64,000 nucleotides of DNA from contig NZ_MCAS01000003.1 of assembly GCF_003610895.1 (NCBI RefSeq), forward strand, positions 62,001 to 126,000. The letters are read 5' to 3'. The DNA is from Paraburkholderia fungorum. GTDB lineage: Bacteria > Pseudomonadota > Gammaproteobacteria > Burkholderiales > Burkholderiaceae. The notes beneath the pieces were generated by a model. That model was not told the DNA's origin and searched no databases. It saw only the letters and a program-made list of their open reading frames with translations. How positions within the stretch are numbered: position 1 is the stretch's first letter; each line of letters opens with the position of its first letter. A program made the translations under genes and the position numbers. This document shows positions 17,051 to 26,917 of the stretch, one piece after another.

Positions 17051-19102
17051 TCAGGGCGTGACGATGTTGAACCAGAAGTCGAAGTTGTCGAGCCACGACA
17101 CGAATTCGCCAAGTTTCTTCGTATCGCCACTCAGTTTCGCCTTGCCGCTCATGACGAGTTTCTCCATCGTGGCGTTGCCCATCATGACGTCGTTCAGATC
17201 CGAGCGGGTCATGGTGACGGTGGCGTCCGCGCTATTCGAAGTCTGGCCCTTCGAATAGTGAAGCGCGGAGTTCTCGACGCCGACCAGATAGTTTTCCTTC
17301 GTATCGGTCATGACGAAGTTAAACGAAATGGTCTTGCCGGCTGCCCGTTCGGCGTTCAGCCGGACGCCCTGATAATCGAGAAACATCTCGAGCGGCATCG
17401 CCTTGATCGTGTCGGGGCTTTGCGAACTGCCGAACGGCACCTTGTGCACGCCGTTGCGCAATTCCATGGCGCCGGTCAGATAGAAGTTGCGCCAGCTCGA
17501 CGCTTCCGACTGGTAACCCAACTGTTCGTAGGCGTCGGCCAGCATATGTTTGGCGGCCACGTTCTGCGGCTCGGCGAACACGACATGGTTCACCACTTCC
17601 GCCACCCAGCGATACTCGCCCTTGTCGTAATACGCTTGCGCCTTGCGCAGCACGGCGGCGGAGCCACCCATGAACTCGACGTAGCGCTTGCCGTTCTCGA
17701 CCGGCGGCAGGCGATGCAGATTCGCCGGCACGCCGTCGAAGAAGCCGAGCCGCAAATTGTATTGCGCCACGAGGTCGTGAAACACCGTGCCGTAGTAACT
17801 GCGGCAATACCACTGTCGCGCCAGTGAATCGGGCAAGCGCAGCGAGTCCGCAATTTCCAGCGGCGTATAGCCCGTGTTGGCAAGACGCATGGTCTGGTCG
17901 TGCAGATAGCGATACATGTCGCGCTGCGCTTTCAGGAACGCGATGATCCGCTCGTTGCCCCAGGTCGGCCAGTAATGCGAAGCGAATAACACCTGCATGT
18001 CGCTGCCGAACATGTCGATGGCGGCCTGCAGATACTTCGACCACAACAGCGCGTCGCGCACCTTGGCGCCACGCAGCGTGTAGAGGTTGTGCAGCGTATG
18101 GGTCGCGTCCTCGGCGGCGCAGAACGCCTTGTACTTCGGAATGTAGAACATGAATTCCGACGGCGCTTCGGACTCAGGCGCCATGATGACGGTCATCTCG
18201 ACACCGTCCATCACCAGTTTCTGCCCGGTCGTGGTGGCGAAGTCGGTTGGCGTGAGCAGCGTGATCGCGCCGACCGACGTGGTCTTGCCGAGTCCGGCAT
18301 CCACCACGCCCGCGGGACCGCGCGGCAGCAGATTGCCGTACATGTAGGCGGCGCGCCGGCTCATCGCATTGCCGGCAATCACGTTCTCGCCCACCGCGGC
18401 CTCGGTGAAACCGGCCGGCGCGTAGATCTTGACCTTGCCTGATTTCAGATCGGCTTCGTCGACAATGCCACGAATGCCGCCATAGTGATCAGCGTGGCTA
18501 TGCGTATAGATGACGTGAGTGATCGGTTTATCGCCGATATGCGGAATGACTAACTGTTTCCACACTACACCTGATACGTCGGCTGTCATCAGCGGGTCGA
18601 TCACGATCCAGCCCGTGTCGCCGCGAATGATGCTCATCACCGAAAGATCGTAGCCGCGCACCTGCCAGATGCCGTCGACTACTTCGAACAGACCGTGATT
18701 CATATTCAGCTTGGCGTTACGCCACAAGCTGGGGTTCACGGAATCGGGCGAGTTGTTTTCGGGGCCGCCCTGAACAAAAGAAAATTGCCCGAGATCCCAC
18801 GCCGCGCCGCCTTTTGAACTGGGGATCACGCCTTCGGGCAAGGTCGCGATCAGCCCGCGGCTGGCGTCCTGGAAGTCTTGCGTGTCGTTGAATGCCAGCT
18901 GATTCGCATAAACCGCGTTGGCCTCGCGGGTAGCCTTCGTGGGGGGCTTGGAGCCGATGCCGGTAGCGGTTGGACCGGCCGCGGTTTGTGCCAGCGTCTC
19001 TCCGGCAACGGTGCCAATTCCGCTTGCAATGCCTACTGAAACGACACCCTTCAGAAATCCTCGACGTTTTGATGCGGAAGCCTGATTATTTTCGTCCGAC
19101 AT
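17051..19102 (-). CDS. Alkyl/aryl sulfatase, metallo-beta-lactamase fold (SdsA1-like), Tat-exported
   Basis: A 683-residue secreted sulfatase. The N-terminus has a twin-arginine signal (KRRGFLKG at 12-19, followed by a hydrophobic stretch and cleavage near ALAQT-type residues at about 37-41). The zinc site is YTHSHADHYGG (H201, H203, D205, H206). The middle is the alkylsulfatase dimerisation domain, and the last 120 residues are the SCP2-like domain that binds the alkyl chain. Enzymes of this family hydrolyse primary alkyl sulfates such as dodecyl sulfate to alcohol and sulfate in the periplasm. The 182-residue protein gene follows directly; a LysR gene lies upstream in the same direction. 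Confidence 0.9.
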   Translation of the reverse strand: MSDENNQASASKRRGFLKGVVSVGIASGIGTVAGETLAQTAAGPTATGIGSKPPTKATREANAVYANQLAFNDTQDFQDASRGLIATLPEGVIPSSKGGAAWDLGQFSFVQGGPENNSPDSVNPSLWRNAKLNMNHGLFEVVDGIWQVRGYDLSVMSIIRGDTGWIVIDPLMTADVSGVVWKQLVIPHIGDKPITHVIYTHSHADHYGGIRGIVDEADLKSGKVKIYAPAGFTEAAVGENVIAGNAMSRRAAYMYGNLLPRGPAGVVDAGLGKTTSVGAITLLTPTDFATTTGQKLVMDGVEMTVIMAPESEAPSEFMFYIPKYKAFCAAEDATHTLHNLYTLRGAKVRDALLWSKYLQAAIDMFGSDMQVLFASHYWPTWGNERIIAFLKAQRDMYRYLHDQTMRLANTGYTPLEIADSLRLPDSLARQWYCRSYYGTVFHDLVAQYNLRLGFFDGVPANLHRLPPVENGKRYVEFMGGSAAVLRKAQAYYDKGEYRWVAEVVNHVVFAEPQNVAAKHMLADAYEQLGYQSEASSWRNFYLTGAMELRNGVHKVPFGSSQSPDTIKAMPLEMFLDYQGVRLNAERAAGKTISFNFVMTDTKENYLVGVENSALHYSKGQTSNSADATVTMTRSDLNDVMMGNATMEKLVMSGKAKLSGDTKKLGEFVSWLDNFDFWFNIVTP

Positions 19103-19300
19103 AGATCACCCTCCATGTTTTCCAGACGTCCCATTGGCGATTAACGCCTAGGGGGCTTTTACTTTCCGCGAGTGTTTGTTCGCGCGAGTAATCGTAGTCA
19201 ATGGAAAGAGGGTGCGCAATGTTCTCGTGAAAAATTTGCCGAAGCGCGCAGCGGTGCGCGGGCTTTCAATCTGATTTGCCGAACTTTTACTTATGTAATG

Positions 19301-20212
19301 TCATTCGAAATAGCTAACCGCGAGATCGATGAACTCGCGGATTTTGCGCGGCACGAATTCGCGGCTTGGATAAACGAGTGAGACCGCGACATCACCGTTG
19401 AGCACGGTGTATTCGCCGAGGATGTGTACGAGGGTGCCGGCGCGCAACTCATCGCTGACCATTTCGAGCGGAAGCAATGCGATACCCATTGCGCCGAGCG
19501 TCGCCTGCTTCTGCATGATCATGCTGTTGACCGTGAACGACGCATCGAGCGTGATGCTTTCCTCGTTGCCAATGTCATTGCCGTTGTGGCCGTTCCTGAA
19601 TATCCAGGTCTGCGGACTGGCGTCGAGCGATGCGGCGATCACCCGGTGTCGCGCGAGATCAGCGGGGGTGGCGGGACAACCGGCTTCGGCCAGATAGGCG
19701 GCGGCTGCCACCGGCACCACGTGCGAGTTGATGAGACGGCGCACCACCAGTGATTCGGAACGGATCATATGCTCGGTCACGATACCCACGTCGAAGCCGC
19801 CTTCCAGCAGATCGACGCGTTTTTCGGTGAGCGTGACACGCAGATTCACGTGGGGAAATTTTGCCTGGTACTCCGCAAAAAGTGGTGTGAGCCGGAACAG
19901 CGAGAAGCTGCCCAATGCCACGATCCGCAGATCGCCCACCACTTCCTTCGAGGTCGTCGTGGCACGTGATTCGACCTCTTCGAGTTCCGCCAGCACGACC
20001 CGGCAGCCTTCGGCATAGTCGGCGCCGGCTTCGGTCAGCACGACCTTGCGCGTGGTGCGCTGAAGCAGCCGGATGCCCAGGTGCTTTTCAAGGCTCGACA
20101 CATGGCGCGTCACGACCGAGGTCGAGACACTGAGCTGCTCTGCGGCTTGCGCGAAACTGCCCGCGTCGGCGACCTTGACGAAAGCCTGCATGGCCTGAAA
20201 CAGATTGATCAT
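19301..20212 (-). CDS. LysR-family transcriptional regulator
   Basis: A 303-residue LysR protein of the broad group starting MINLFQAMQAFVKVADAGSF. The helix-turn-helix (SFAQAAEQLSVSTSVVTRHV) is followed by LLQRTTRKVVLTEAG and an effector domain. It lies between the Hsp70 operon and the sulfatase gene, all on the minus strand; the gap to the sulfatase is 198 bp and the gap from the Hsp70 stop is 36 bp. Regulation of the sulfatase is possible from position but is not shown. Confidence 0.86.
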   Translation of the reverse strand: MINLFQAMQAFVKVADAGSFAQAAEQLSVSTSVVTRHVSSLEKHLGIRLLQRTTRKVVLTEAGADYAEGCRVVLAELEEVESRATTTSKEVVGDLRIVALGSFSLFRLTPLFAEYQAKFPHVNLRVTLTEKRVDLLEGGFDVGIVTEHMIRSESLVVRRLINSHVVPVAAAAYLAEAGCPATPADLARHRVIAASLDASPQTWIFRNGHNGNDIGNEESITLDASFTVNSMIMQKQATLGAMGIALLPLEMVSDELRAGTLVHILGEYTVLNGDVAVSLVYPSREFVPRKIREFIDLAVSYFE

Positions 20213-20248
20213 GATGATGCGAAATACGTATTCGTTAAGACAGGTTCG

Positions 20249-23131
20249 TCATGGTGTTGCCGCGATCAGCTTCAGCCCCGCGGGTAGCGATTCGCCGAAC
20301 ACGCGACCTTCATCGGCATCGTCGAGCTCCACGGTCTCGCTGACCATTGTGATCCACGCGTGCGGCGCATTGGCCGCTTCGAGCCTGCGCACCACCGTAT
20401 GGCGCAGCGCTTCGGGCAGGTCGCGCGAGCGGTCGCCGGTCATCCGGGCAATCTGCACGGCGGCAAATGCGGCGGGGTCGATCTTCTTCCAGTCGAGCGC
20501 GAGGATGGCGTTCAGCCATTGTGCGGCGATGTCCGGTGGCACGACGCTATGCGCGCTGCCATAGAACGGCCGCCGTGCGCCGATGCGGCCGACCGCCCAC
20601 CAGCTTTGATGATTTTCCGCAGGCTTCTTCAGCCGCGTGAGCACCGACTCGCCGAGCTCGATCTTGCGTTCGACCGGAATCCGTTCGAGCGACGCGGCGA
20701 GCCGGACCATGTCGGTGAAGCCGGTTTTCGACACGTCGAACGGCAGTTTGTGGCGCGATTGCGCGGCCGTTTGCAGATAGGCCATCGCGTCGAGCACGCG
20801 CAGTTGCGCGCTTTCGTCGAGACCGCCCGCCGCGCGCCGCCATAGCGTCCACCATTCCGACCAGACCTGGCTTTCGTTGACATACTGGATGCCGTCGTCG
20901 AACAGCGACCAGAGTTGCTCGACACGCCATTCGTCGAGCGGATAGCCGAAACCCGGCCGTACGCAATAGCCGGCCAGATTCAGCCACAGGCGTTCGTGGT
21001 CCGCCGAGCGCCGCCGACGGCGCGCGCGTTCCCATAGCGCACCGAACAGCTCGCGCAGCAGCGCGCTGTTCCAGCCTTCGCGCGGGCCGAGCAGTTGTTC
21101 GAGCTGCGAGCGCAGGCGTTTGACTTCCTTGGGGTCCACTTTCTGTGCGCGCGAGCCGAAGCACCGGTCGATATGGTCGATCGCTTCGTCGAGGGCGGGC
21201 TGCCGGATGTGTGCCGGGTCCGCGCTCAGGCTCACCTGAGCGTCTTCACGACGCAACTGGAATTCGAGCAGCCAGCGTTGCGCCGGATTGTCGAGTTCGA
21301 TGCAGTGCACGTCGAGTGTGCCCACTTCGGTCAGGGACGTGGCGATCTGTACCGCGGTTTCGCCGCGCGCCGTGCTCGCGCCGGGCGTTTGCACGATCGT
21401 GGCGATGGGGGGCAGTCGAACGAAATCGCCTTGCGTGAGATCGGCCAGTTCACCGGCACGATAGACCGTGTCCGCGCTTGAAGAGGCCAGGTGAAAGCGC
21501 ACCGGGTGCCCGAGACGCAGCGCGAACGTACGGTCTTCGATGCGGATCTCGTGGCCTTCTTCGGTGCCGCGTGGCAGCAGACAGATGCCGCGTTCGCCTT
21601 CACCGCTTTCGTCGAGCGCGAGGAAGTAACTGCGTGCCGAGCCGCCACCGATTTTCGGCGCCAGGCCTTTGCGGGCGAGGGCATATGCCACCGCGCCGCG
21701 CGCCACGGCGACGTCGGGATTGTCGTTGTGCAGAACGTTGAGCGGCTCGCCGCGCCATGCGCCCAAGGTGCTGGCGAGACGCTGCGTGAGCGCCTCGGCG
21801 CGAAACACGCCGCCGTTCAGCAGCAGCGTGTCGGGAATCGGCAAAGGCTCGTCCTGAGCTTCGCCAGTATCGGAGCAATGCGCGGAGGAGTCCGAAGCAG
21901 AACCGAGCGCCTTGCGCGATTGCGCCGCGAAGCGGCTTAGAAACGCCGCGATATGGCGCGTGACCGCCGCGTCGGTGGCATAGGGCAGGCCGAACTCGAC
22001 GATCGCGCCGCGCGGCCTGCCGGGCCGTTCATGCGATGCCACCGCCGGAAAGAATCCGTCGACCATGATCTGCTCGACTTCCTCACGGGTGACCTGCACC
22101 GTGCGTGCGCCGCCGATCAGCTTCGCGCCCGCGCCGAGCAGCGTGATCGAAGCGGATTCCGGTGCGTGCGGGCCGAGCAGTTGTTCCTTCGCGCCACGGC
22201 AACGTTCGACCAGTTGCGACAGACTCGCCGCCGACAAACGCGTGCGCTCGTTGCCGGTCTGAGGCAAACGCGCCTCGACCCGGTGCGCGAGCGCGAGGTC
22301 CATGTTGTCGCCGCCCAGCATCAGATGGTTGCCCACGCCGATGCGCGTGAGTTCTGGCTCGCCGTCGCGCATGCCGACTTCGATCAGCGTAAGGTCGGTG
22401 GTGCCGCCGCCCACGTCGCAGATCAGCACGAGCCGGGTGTCCGAGAGTTCGGTTGCAAGCTGCTCGCGGTGATGAAACAGCCAGTCGTAGAACGCGGCCT
22501 GCGGCTCTTCCAGCAGCCTCAGCGTGGGCAGGCCCGCCATGCGCGCCGCTTCCACCGTCAACGCCCGTGCGCCTTCGTCGAATGACGCGGGCACCGTCAG
22601 CACGACGTCCTGCGCCTCGAGCGGCGCGTGCGCAAAGCGCTGATTCCAGGCTGCCCGTACGTGCGCCAGATAGCTCGCGCTGGCTTCGACCGGCGAGACC
22701 TTGCGGACATCGTCCGCGGCGCCCCACGGCAGGATCGGCGCGACCCGGTCCACCGAAGCGTGCGACAGCCAGCTCTTCGCGCTCGCCACCAGCCGTCCCG
22801 GCACCTGGCCGCCGAGCGCGCGCGCGAGCCGGCCGATCACGACGGCTTGACCGGCCTCATCCATCCGGCCGGGCGTGCTGCTATCCGAACCGTCCGCCGC
22901 GCGCCACGGCAACGGCAGATCGCCCGCGCTCAGCTCGCCCGGCGCCGCGTGATACCGCACCGAAGGCAGCAGCGGCCGCGCGGCGACTTCGCCGAGACTC
23001 ACCAGCTGCTCGATCTCGAAGACGTGAATCTCCTGCGAGCCCACTTCGGGATCGCCCGCCGCAGCGTATGCCAGCACCGTGTTGCTGGTGCCGAGATCAA
23101 TGCCGACGCTATAGCGCTTCATCGCCGTCAT
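20249..23131 (-). CDS. Large Hsp70-family protein with a DUF3731-like C-terminal extension
   Basis: A 960-residue protein with an Hsp70 actin-like ATPase domain. VGIDLGTSNTVLAYA (phosphate 1), VPASFDEGARALTVEAARMAGL, EEPQAAFYDW and DVGGGTTDLTLIEV (phosphate 2) are visible. After about residue 600 it departs from DnaK; the last 350 residues are helical and Trp/Arg-rich and match my memory of DUF3731. It lacks an obvious DnaK substrate-binding lid. The start overlaps the stop of the upstream Hsp70 gene (ATGA), so the two are translationally coupled. The second in-frame ATG (residue 4) is an alternative. Nothing in the operon encodes a J-protein or GrpE. Confidence 0.9.
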   Translation of the reverse strand: MTAMKRYSVGIDLGTSNTVLAYAAAGDPEVGSQEIHVFEIEQLVSLGEVAARPLLPSVRYHAAPGELSAGDLPLPWRAADGSDSSTPGRMDEAGQAVVIGRLARALGGQVPGRLVASAKSWLSHASVDRVAPILPWGAADDVRKVSPVEASASYLAHVRAAWNQRFAHAPLEAQDVVLTVPASFDEGARALTVEAARMAGLPTLRLLEEPQAAFYDWLFHHREQLATELSDTRLVLICDVGGGTTDLTLIEVGMRDGEPELTRIGVGNHLMLGGDNMDLALAHRVEARLPQTGNERTRLSAASLSQLVERCRGAKEQLLGPHAPESASITLLGAGAKLIGGARTVQVTREEVEQIMVDGFFPAVASHERPGRPRGAIVEFGLPYATDAAVTRHIAAFLSRFAAQSRKALGSASDSSAHCSDTGEAQDEPLPIPDTLLLNGGVFRAEALTQRLASTLGAWRGEPLNVLHNDNPDVAVARGAVAYALARKGLAPKIGGGSARSYFLALDESGEGERGICLLPRGTEEGHEIRIEDRTFALRLGHPVRFHLASSSADTVYRAGELADLTQGDFVRLPPIATIVQTPGASTARGETAVQIATSLTEVGTLDVHCIELDNPAQRWLLEFQLRREDAQVSLSADPAHIRQPALDEAIDHIDRCFGSRAQKVDPKEVKRLRSQLEQLLGPREGWNSALLRELFGALWERARRRRRSADHERLWLNLAGYCVRPGFGYPLDEWRVEQLWSLFDDGIQYVNESQVWSEWWTLWRRAAGGLDESAQLRVLDAMAYLQTAAQSRHKLPFDVSKTGFTDMVRLAASLERIPVERKIELGESVLTRLKKPAENHQSWWAVGRIGARRPFYGSAHSVVPPDIAAQWLNAILALDWKKIDPAAFAAVQIARMTGDRSRDLPEALRHTVVRRLEAANAPHAWITMVSETVELDDADEGRVFGESLPAGLKLIAATP

Positions 23132-24978
23132 GCATTGGCGCTGCCGCGCACGTCGAACTCGACCTTCCAGCGCTCGTCGGTGCCGCGCGGTACGGCTTCG
23201 AGTTCGAGCGTGCCGGCTTCCGTCACGCGCGCATGCAGTTTCACCGGCACGACTTCACCGGCGGTGCGGCCGGCCGACGGCAGCGTCGCCTGGATTTCTT
23301 CGAGTTCCTGCAGTTCCTCGGGACCCCAGAAATCGAGGAGCGTGCCGACCTGATCCTGACGACGCACCGACGATCCGAAGAAGCGGAAGTGCACCGGCTC
23401 GCCGACCACCAGCCCGAACTCCTGCGCCGGCAATTCGGCCTCCGTACCTTCTTCCATGCCGAACGGTGCGACGCAGAGTGCCTGCACCGGCGGCTCGAGA
23501 CCGGGGACGGCGGGCATCGCCGATTCGATCGCGATGTAGTACGCGCGCGCCGTGCCGCCGCGAATGCGCACGCCCTGGCCGCGGCGCACATAGCCGTAAT
23601 ACGCCGCACCGCGTGCCACGGCGAGATCGAGATCGGCGCCTTCGAGCAGGCGGGCTTGCGGCGCGCCTTCTGCGCCGAGCCAGCCATTGAGCGTGCCCAT
23701 GATCCGCTCGACCAGCAGCGGCGACTTGAACACGCCGCCGTTGAAGAGCACCGCGGTGGGGTGCAGGAAGCTCGCGCCTTCGGCGGTGGCGATATCGCGC
23801 AAACCTTCGAGTTCGGCGAGCGCACCCACCTGGCGGCCAAGGAAGGCCGCCAGATGCCGCGTGATGCCCGCGTCCTGCGCATACGGCAGGCCGAGCTGCG
23901 TCAGACCGGCCCGCGCGCGGCTCACCGGACGCGCCGCGCTCTCCACCTGCGGGAAGAAGCCTTCGAGGATCGTCTGGGTCAGCTCCGCGCGCGTCAGTTC
24001 GGTGCGGATCGAACCGCCGATCAGCTTCGAGCCGCGGCTCGGCACGACGAGCGGCACGGTCTCGGCCGACGGGTCGCTCAGCAGCGTTTCCTTCGCCGCG
24101 CGGCAGGCGTAAGTGAGGGCGCGCAGTTGCCACGCGTCGGCCTGGGTGCCAAGGGCCGCGAGCTTGCGCGCGACCACGTGAGCCAGCGCGAGGTCCATGT
24201 TGTCGCCGCCCAGCAGAATGTGCTCGCCGACCGCGACGCGATGCAGTTCGAGATTGCCTTCACGCTCGATCACGGCGATCAGGGAGAGGTCGGTCGTGCC
24301 GCCGCCCACGTCGACCACGAGAATGATGTCGCCGACCTTGACCTGCTTGCGCCACTGGCCGCCGCTCTTCTGAATCCAGCTGTACAACGCGGCTTGCGGT
24401 TCTTCGAGCAGCGTCATGCGGCCGTAACCGGCGGCTTCCGCAGCTTCGGCGGTCAGCTCGCGCGCGGCCGGATCGAACGACGCGGGGATCGTCACCGTGA
24501 TGTCCTGCTGGCTGAACGGCGCGTCCGGATGCGCGTGATCCCATGCTTCGCGCAGATGGGTCAGATAGCGCACCGAGCTTTCGAGCGGCGACACGCGCGC
24601 GACTTCGCGCGGCGCGTCGTTCGGCAGAATCGCCGCGCGACGGTCGACGCCCGGATGGCACAGCCAGCTCTTGGCGCTCGACACGAGCCGGATCGGCGTG
24701 GCCGCGCCGCGGCTGCGGGCGAACTCGCCGACGGCGAATTCGCGCTGGCCGGTCCAGGGCAGGTACAGGTCGCCTGAGGCGAGTTCGTCGGGATGCGGCA
24801 GGTAGAGGAACGAAGGCAGCAGATCGAGGTTGTCGATCGCGCCGGGGCCGGTCAGTTGAGCGACCGGCAGCACGCCCTGGGTGGTCTTTTCGCCGTCGCT
24901 GGCTGTGGTGTCCACGTAGGAGAGCGCGCAGTGCGTCGTGCCCAGGTCGATACCGATAGAGAAACGCGCGCCGCTCAT
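23128..24978 (-). CDS. Hsp70-family ATPase (DnaK-like), short form
   Basis: A 616-residue Hsp70 relative. GIDLGTTHCALSYVD, IPASFDPAARELTAEAAEAAGY, EEPQAALYSWIQ and DVGGGTTDLSLIAV mark a complete nucleotide-binding domain. The insert between the first strands (LLPSFLYLP, then SGDLYLPW) matches its downstream neighbour, so the two are paralogues. The C-terminus has a beta-rich region (about 460-616) but no helical lid and no EEVD-like tail. It overlaps the DUF2760 gene upstream and the larger Hsp70 gene downstream by 4 bp each, giving a three-gene coupled unit. Confidence 0.9.
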   Translation of the reverse strand: MSGARFSIGIDLGTTHCALSYVDTTASDGEKTTQGVLPVAQLTGPGAIDNLDLLPSFLYLPHPDELASGDLYLPWTGQREFAVGEFARSRGAATPIRLVSSAKSWLCHPGVDRRAAILPNDAPREVARVSPLESSVRYLTHLREAWDHAHPDAPFSQQDITVTIPASFDPAARELTAEAAEAAGYGRMTLLEEPQAALYSWIQKSGGQWRKQVKVGDIILVVDVGGGTTDLSLIAVIEREGNLELHRVAVGEHILLGGDNMDLALAHVVARKLAALGTQADAWQLRALTYACRAAKETLLSDPSAETVPLVVPSRGSKLIGGSIRTELTRAELTQTILEGFFPQVESAARPVSRARAGLTQLGLPYAQDAGITRHLAAFLGRQVGALAELEGLRDIATAEGASFLHPTAVLFNGGVFKSPLLVERIMGTLNGWLGAEGAPQARLLEGADLDLAVARGAAYYGYVRRGQGVRIRGGTARAYYIAIESAMPAVPGLEPPVQALCVAPFGMEEGTEAELPAQEFGLVVGEPVHFRFFGSSVRRQDQVGTLLDFWGPEELQELEEIQATLPSAGRTAGEVVPVKLHARVTEAGTLELEAVPRGTDERWKVEFDVRGSANA

Positions 24979-25574
24979 AGCTCCACCTCGGCCGGTGCGA
25001 TCACCCTGGCGTTATGGCTATCGGCCAGCTTCGGCAGACGCACTTCGTCGACACGCCAGCCGCGATGGCTGATGCTGCCGTTGAACGGCGCCTTGCCGAC
25101 CACGTTGCCGGTCAGGCGAATCGCGCTGGCGTCGAAACCTTCGGCCAGCGTCACGCGGCTGCCTTCGGCTTCGTCGCGCACCGGACGGATGCTGAAATGC
25201 TCGCGCAGCGTCGCGCGGCAGCCGTCGTGCACGAGGCGGGCGGCGGCGCCGATGTCGGCGTCGCTATAGCTCTTGATGTCCTCTTCCACGAAATCGATGA
25301 AACGCGCGTCGCGTTGCAGCAGGCCGAGCAACTGGAGCGCGGCGTCCGGGCTCGCTTCCTTCAGCGTGGGCGCAGGCTGAGGCGCGGGGGCTGGCGCCGC
25401 GGCCGGCGTGGGGGCGGCTGCGGGGCGCGCGGCAGTGGCACTGCCAACGGCGCCGGAGCCACCATTGCGCAGGCGTAGCACGCCGGCGGCGAACTCACCA
25501 TCGCCGAGGATGCTGAAAAAGGTACCGACGGCGAGTGAAATCCTGCCGAGGAAAGAGGGGTTCGAATCTGTCAT
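24975..25574 (-). CDS. DUF2760 protein, first gene of the Hsp70 operon
   Basis: A 199-residue protein recognised as DUF2760. It has a short N-terminal hydrophobic segment (ISLAVGTFFSIL), an Ala/Pro-rich linker (about 48-73), and a conserved C-terminal domain (ALQLLGLLQRDARFIDFVEE, then YSDADIGAAARLVHDGCR). The function is unknown; the fixed association with Hsp70 pairs suggests a client, an anchor or a co-chaperone for them (inference). CAGGAG lies upstream of the ATG. The stop codon overlaps the start of the next gene. Confidence 0.85.
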   Translation of the reverse strand: MTDSNPSFLGRISLAVGTFFSILGDGEFAAGVLRLRNGGSGAVGSATAARPAAAPTPAAAPAPAPQPAPTLKEASPDAALQLLGLLQRDARFIDFVEEDIKSYSDADIGAAARLVHDGCRATLREHFSIRPVRDEAEGSRVTLAEGFDASAIRLTGNVVGKAPFNGSISHRGWRVDEVRLPKLADSHNARVIAPAEVEL

Positions 25575-25888
25575 GAATGCTCCTGAGGGGCTCTGTTAAA
25601 GGACGAGCTGTCCTGGCTGCGCCGCATGCGACGGGCCCGGCGCGCCTGATTGGCTTGCTGGGCCGTTGTCATGCGTGATGGCGAGGGTCGGCGGCCGGCA
25701 AGCCGCCGAGGTCTGATTCATCCGGATTTGCGGTGCGTCGTGGTGCATCGCAGTGCATTTCGCGCGCGCAAACCCGTATTTTGCCTTGTCGCGCGCCCAA
25801 AGCGGACAAAGCCGGCAATTCTAGCGGTCAATCGACGGAGATTGGCGGGTGGTGCAGGGTGGTCGCCGGGAATGTCCGGCGGCGGACT
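25575..25888. other. Gene-free region upstream of the Hsp70 operon
   Basis: The 314 bp between the DUF2760 start and the stop of the next LysR gene hold no convincing gene. I looked for a sigma-32 type heat-shock promoter ahead of DUF2760 and did not find a good match. A short GC-rich hairpin (GGCGGC 25690-25695 with GCCGCC 25702-25707) is present. Confidence 0.5.
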
Positions 25889-26785
25889 TCATACGGCGTG
25901 AGGTCCGAATTCGGCCACCACCTGGTCGATAAACGCGCGCAGTTTCGGGGTGACGCGGCTCGCTGGAAAGACCAGGTGCATGGGGCGCGCGGGCGCCTGA
26001 TAGCCCTTTAGCAGGCGCACCAGCCGGCCTGCCGCGAGCTCGTCTTTCACCGCCACTTCGGGCGCGAGTATCACGCCGCCGCCGTGCAGGGCGGCGGCCA
26101 GCAGCGCTTTCACGTCGTTGGCCTGAAAGCGGCCGGCAATCGGCACCACGTGCTGGCCGTGCGCATCGGCAAAACGCCATTCGGTCTCGACCGGCAAGCT
26201 CGTGTAGACGAAGCTCAGACACTCGTGCGCCGTCAGCGCTTGCGGTGTAGCCGGCTCGCCATGCTCGGCCAGATAGCCGGGCGATGCGCATGCGACCAGC
26301 CGGTACGGCATCAAGGGCCGCGCGATCAAGGACGAATCCGATAGCGAGCCGAGCCGGATCGCGGCTTCAACCCCTTCGTCGACCAGGTCGACAAAGCGGT
26401 CGGTCAGCGCCAGTTCGACTCGTACCTCGGGATGCGCCTTCAGGTAGCGCGTGATCATGGGGGCCAGACAGCAGGTGCCGAAAGTCACCGGTGCGGTGAT
26501 ACGCAAACGCCCGCGCGGCGAGGCCGACAGTTCCTGCGCGACCGATTCGGCCGCTTCGGCATCCGCCAGCAGCGCCTTGCAGCGTTCGTAGAAAATCTGG
26601 CCGATCTCGGTGAGGCTCTGGCGGCGCGTGGTGCGGTTGAGCAAACGCGCGCCGACACGTTCCTCCAGCGTGCCGACATGCTTGCCGGCCATCTGCGCGG
26701 AGATGCCGAAGGCGAGCGCGGCCGCGGCGAACGAGCCACTGTCGGCGGTTTTCACGAACACGGCCATGCTGGTCAAACGATCCAT
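25889..26785 (-). CDS. LysR-family transcriptional regulator
   Basis: A 298-residue LysR protein. The start at 26785 (MDRLTSMAVFVKTADSGSF) fits the family; the longer frame adds 14 unrelated residues. The DNA-binding region (SFAAAALAFGISAQMAGKHV, then LLNRTTRRQSLTEIG) and the effector domain are complete. It is divergent from the NAD(P)-binding reductase gene at 26918 with 132 bp between starts, so that gene is the probable target. Confidence 0.87.
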   Translation of the reverse strand: MDRLTSMAVFVKTADSGSFAAAALAFGISAQMAGKHVGTLEERVGARLLNRTTRRQSLTEIGQIFYERCKALLADAEAAESVAQELSASPRGRLRITAPVTFGTCCLAPMITRYLKAHPEVRVELALTDRFVDLVDEGVEAAIRLGSLSDSSLIARPLMPYRLVACASPGYLAEHGEPATPQALTAHECLSFVYTSLPVETEWRFADAHGQHVVPIAGRFQANDVKALLAAALHGGGVILAPEVAVKDELAAGRLVRLLKGYQAPARPMHLVFPASRVTPKLRAFIDQVVAEFGPHAV

Positions 26786-26917
26786 TATTCCCCACTCACA
26801 GTTTCGACAGCCGTCGAATTTTGCCAATTTATCCGGTTGAAGTTTTGAATCATAGTGCTTCTCACCGATGGGCGTGGCTCAACGGAGCGATCCTCAGACA
26901 GACATGGAGTGTGAAAC

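Noticed and set aside
22453..24777. A 774-codon plus-strand open frame across the Hsp70 genes
   Set aside because: Antisense shadow; Arg/Ala-rich with no family features, opposite two clear Hsp70 genes.
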